From Plasmodiophora brassicae (taxonomy: Eukaryota > Endomyxa: Phytomyxea > Phytomyxea > Plasmodiophorida): a DNA stretch of 64,000 bases. Location: positions 496,001-560,000 of the forward strand of contig CP145409.1 of NCBI GenBank assembly GCA_036867785.1. Reading direction: 5' to 3'. A program made the position numbers and the translations under genes. Shown piece by piece: positions 63,888-64,000 of the stretch. The stretch's first letter is position 1. Each line of letters opens with the position of its first letter. The notes under the pieces are model-generated. The model worked only from the letters and a program-made list of their open reading frames with translations, did not search any database and was not told where the DNA came from.

Positions 63888-64000
63888 ATGATGCTGTACG
63901 CAGGCATGCTGGCCAGCCTGATGGCGATAGCCTCGGCAACCGTCACGACCGACAGGAACTGCACGACGGGAGCCGTCGATGAACGGCGATGGATTGACGT
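63888..64000 (+). CDS. start of a secreted-protein gene, cut by window edge
   Basis: The frame opens MMLYAGMLASLMAIASATVT, a good signal peptide, and continues TDRNCTTGAVDERRWID to the last base. Too little remains to name it. It lies on the same strand as the secreted kinase. Confidence 0.5.
   Translation, partial: MMLYAGMLASLMAIASATVTTDRNCTTGAVDERRWID

Overview
The window is nuclear DNA from a eukaryote with a compact, GC-rich genome: genes stand on both strands, often less than 300 bases apart, and are split by very short introns (about 45-65 bases, usually opening GTAC, GTAT, GTAG or GTAA and closing CAG or TAG). The strongest clue to the organism is the polyubiquitin gene at 28.7-29.9 kb. 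Every monomer junction carries one extra residue (Thr) between Gly76 and the next Met1. This one- or two-residue junction insertion is an established signature of Cercozoa and Foraminifera (Rhizaria). Flagellar genes (IFT38, a CC2D2A/CEP76-like protein, gamma-tubulin), a chitin-binding secreted protein, a secreted kinase and many small secreted proteins suggest a zoospore-forming rhizarian; a plasmodiophorid (Plasmodiophora or Spongospora type) is my best inference, not proven.

Layout. 0-6 kb: a membrane thioredoxin, a CRT-like transporter, a polyQ C2H2 zinc-finger protein and a REEP/HVA22 membrane-shaping protein. 6-15 kb: two long minus-strand genes, a type IIC (Na,K-ATPase-like) pump and a multi-C2 protein with a transglutaminase-like region. 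15-30 kb: a G-alpha subunit, an insulysin-type M16 protease, three small proteins, an FtsJ-like methyltransferase, a receptor-like seven-helix protein, a secreted Q-rich protein, an AMBRA1-like WD40 protein, a probable G-gamma subunit and polyubiquitin. 30-39 kb: IQGAP-like RasGAP protein, CK2 beta, gamma-tubulin, the splicing factor SYF2 and two small unknowns. 39.2-40.7 kb: a tyrosine-recombinase mobile-element gene and an inverted, decayed partial copy of it, probably the only transposon remains here. 42.4-52.5 kb: an accessory block rich in genes for secreted or surface proteins. 52.5-63.1 kb: IFT38, a WD40 protein, dephospho-CoA kinase, a SNF2-RING ATPase and a secreted protein kinase. 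A further secreted-protein gene runs off the right edge.

How they fit together. G-alpha, the candidate G-gamma and a receptor-like seven-helix protein could belong to one signalling route, but nothing in the sequence links them directly. IFT38, the C2/transglutaminase-like protein and gamma-tubulin fit a basal-body/flagellum module. The 42-52 kb block reads as a wall, surface or host-contact set: chitin-binding pseudo-deacetylase, VWD-like mucin, Gly/Tyr-rich protein, and two tiny proteins sharing the tail PALLAVIAA. Three of these genes have the 9-mer GTTGACTCA (AP-1/GCN4-type core TGACTCA) within about 120 bases of their starts. Exon joins were made by eye from frame, GT-AG signals and family knowledge; exact exon ends and starts should be read as models.
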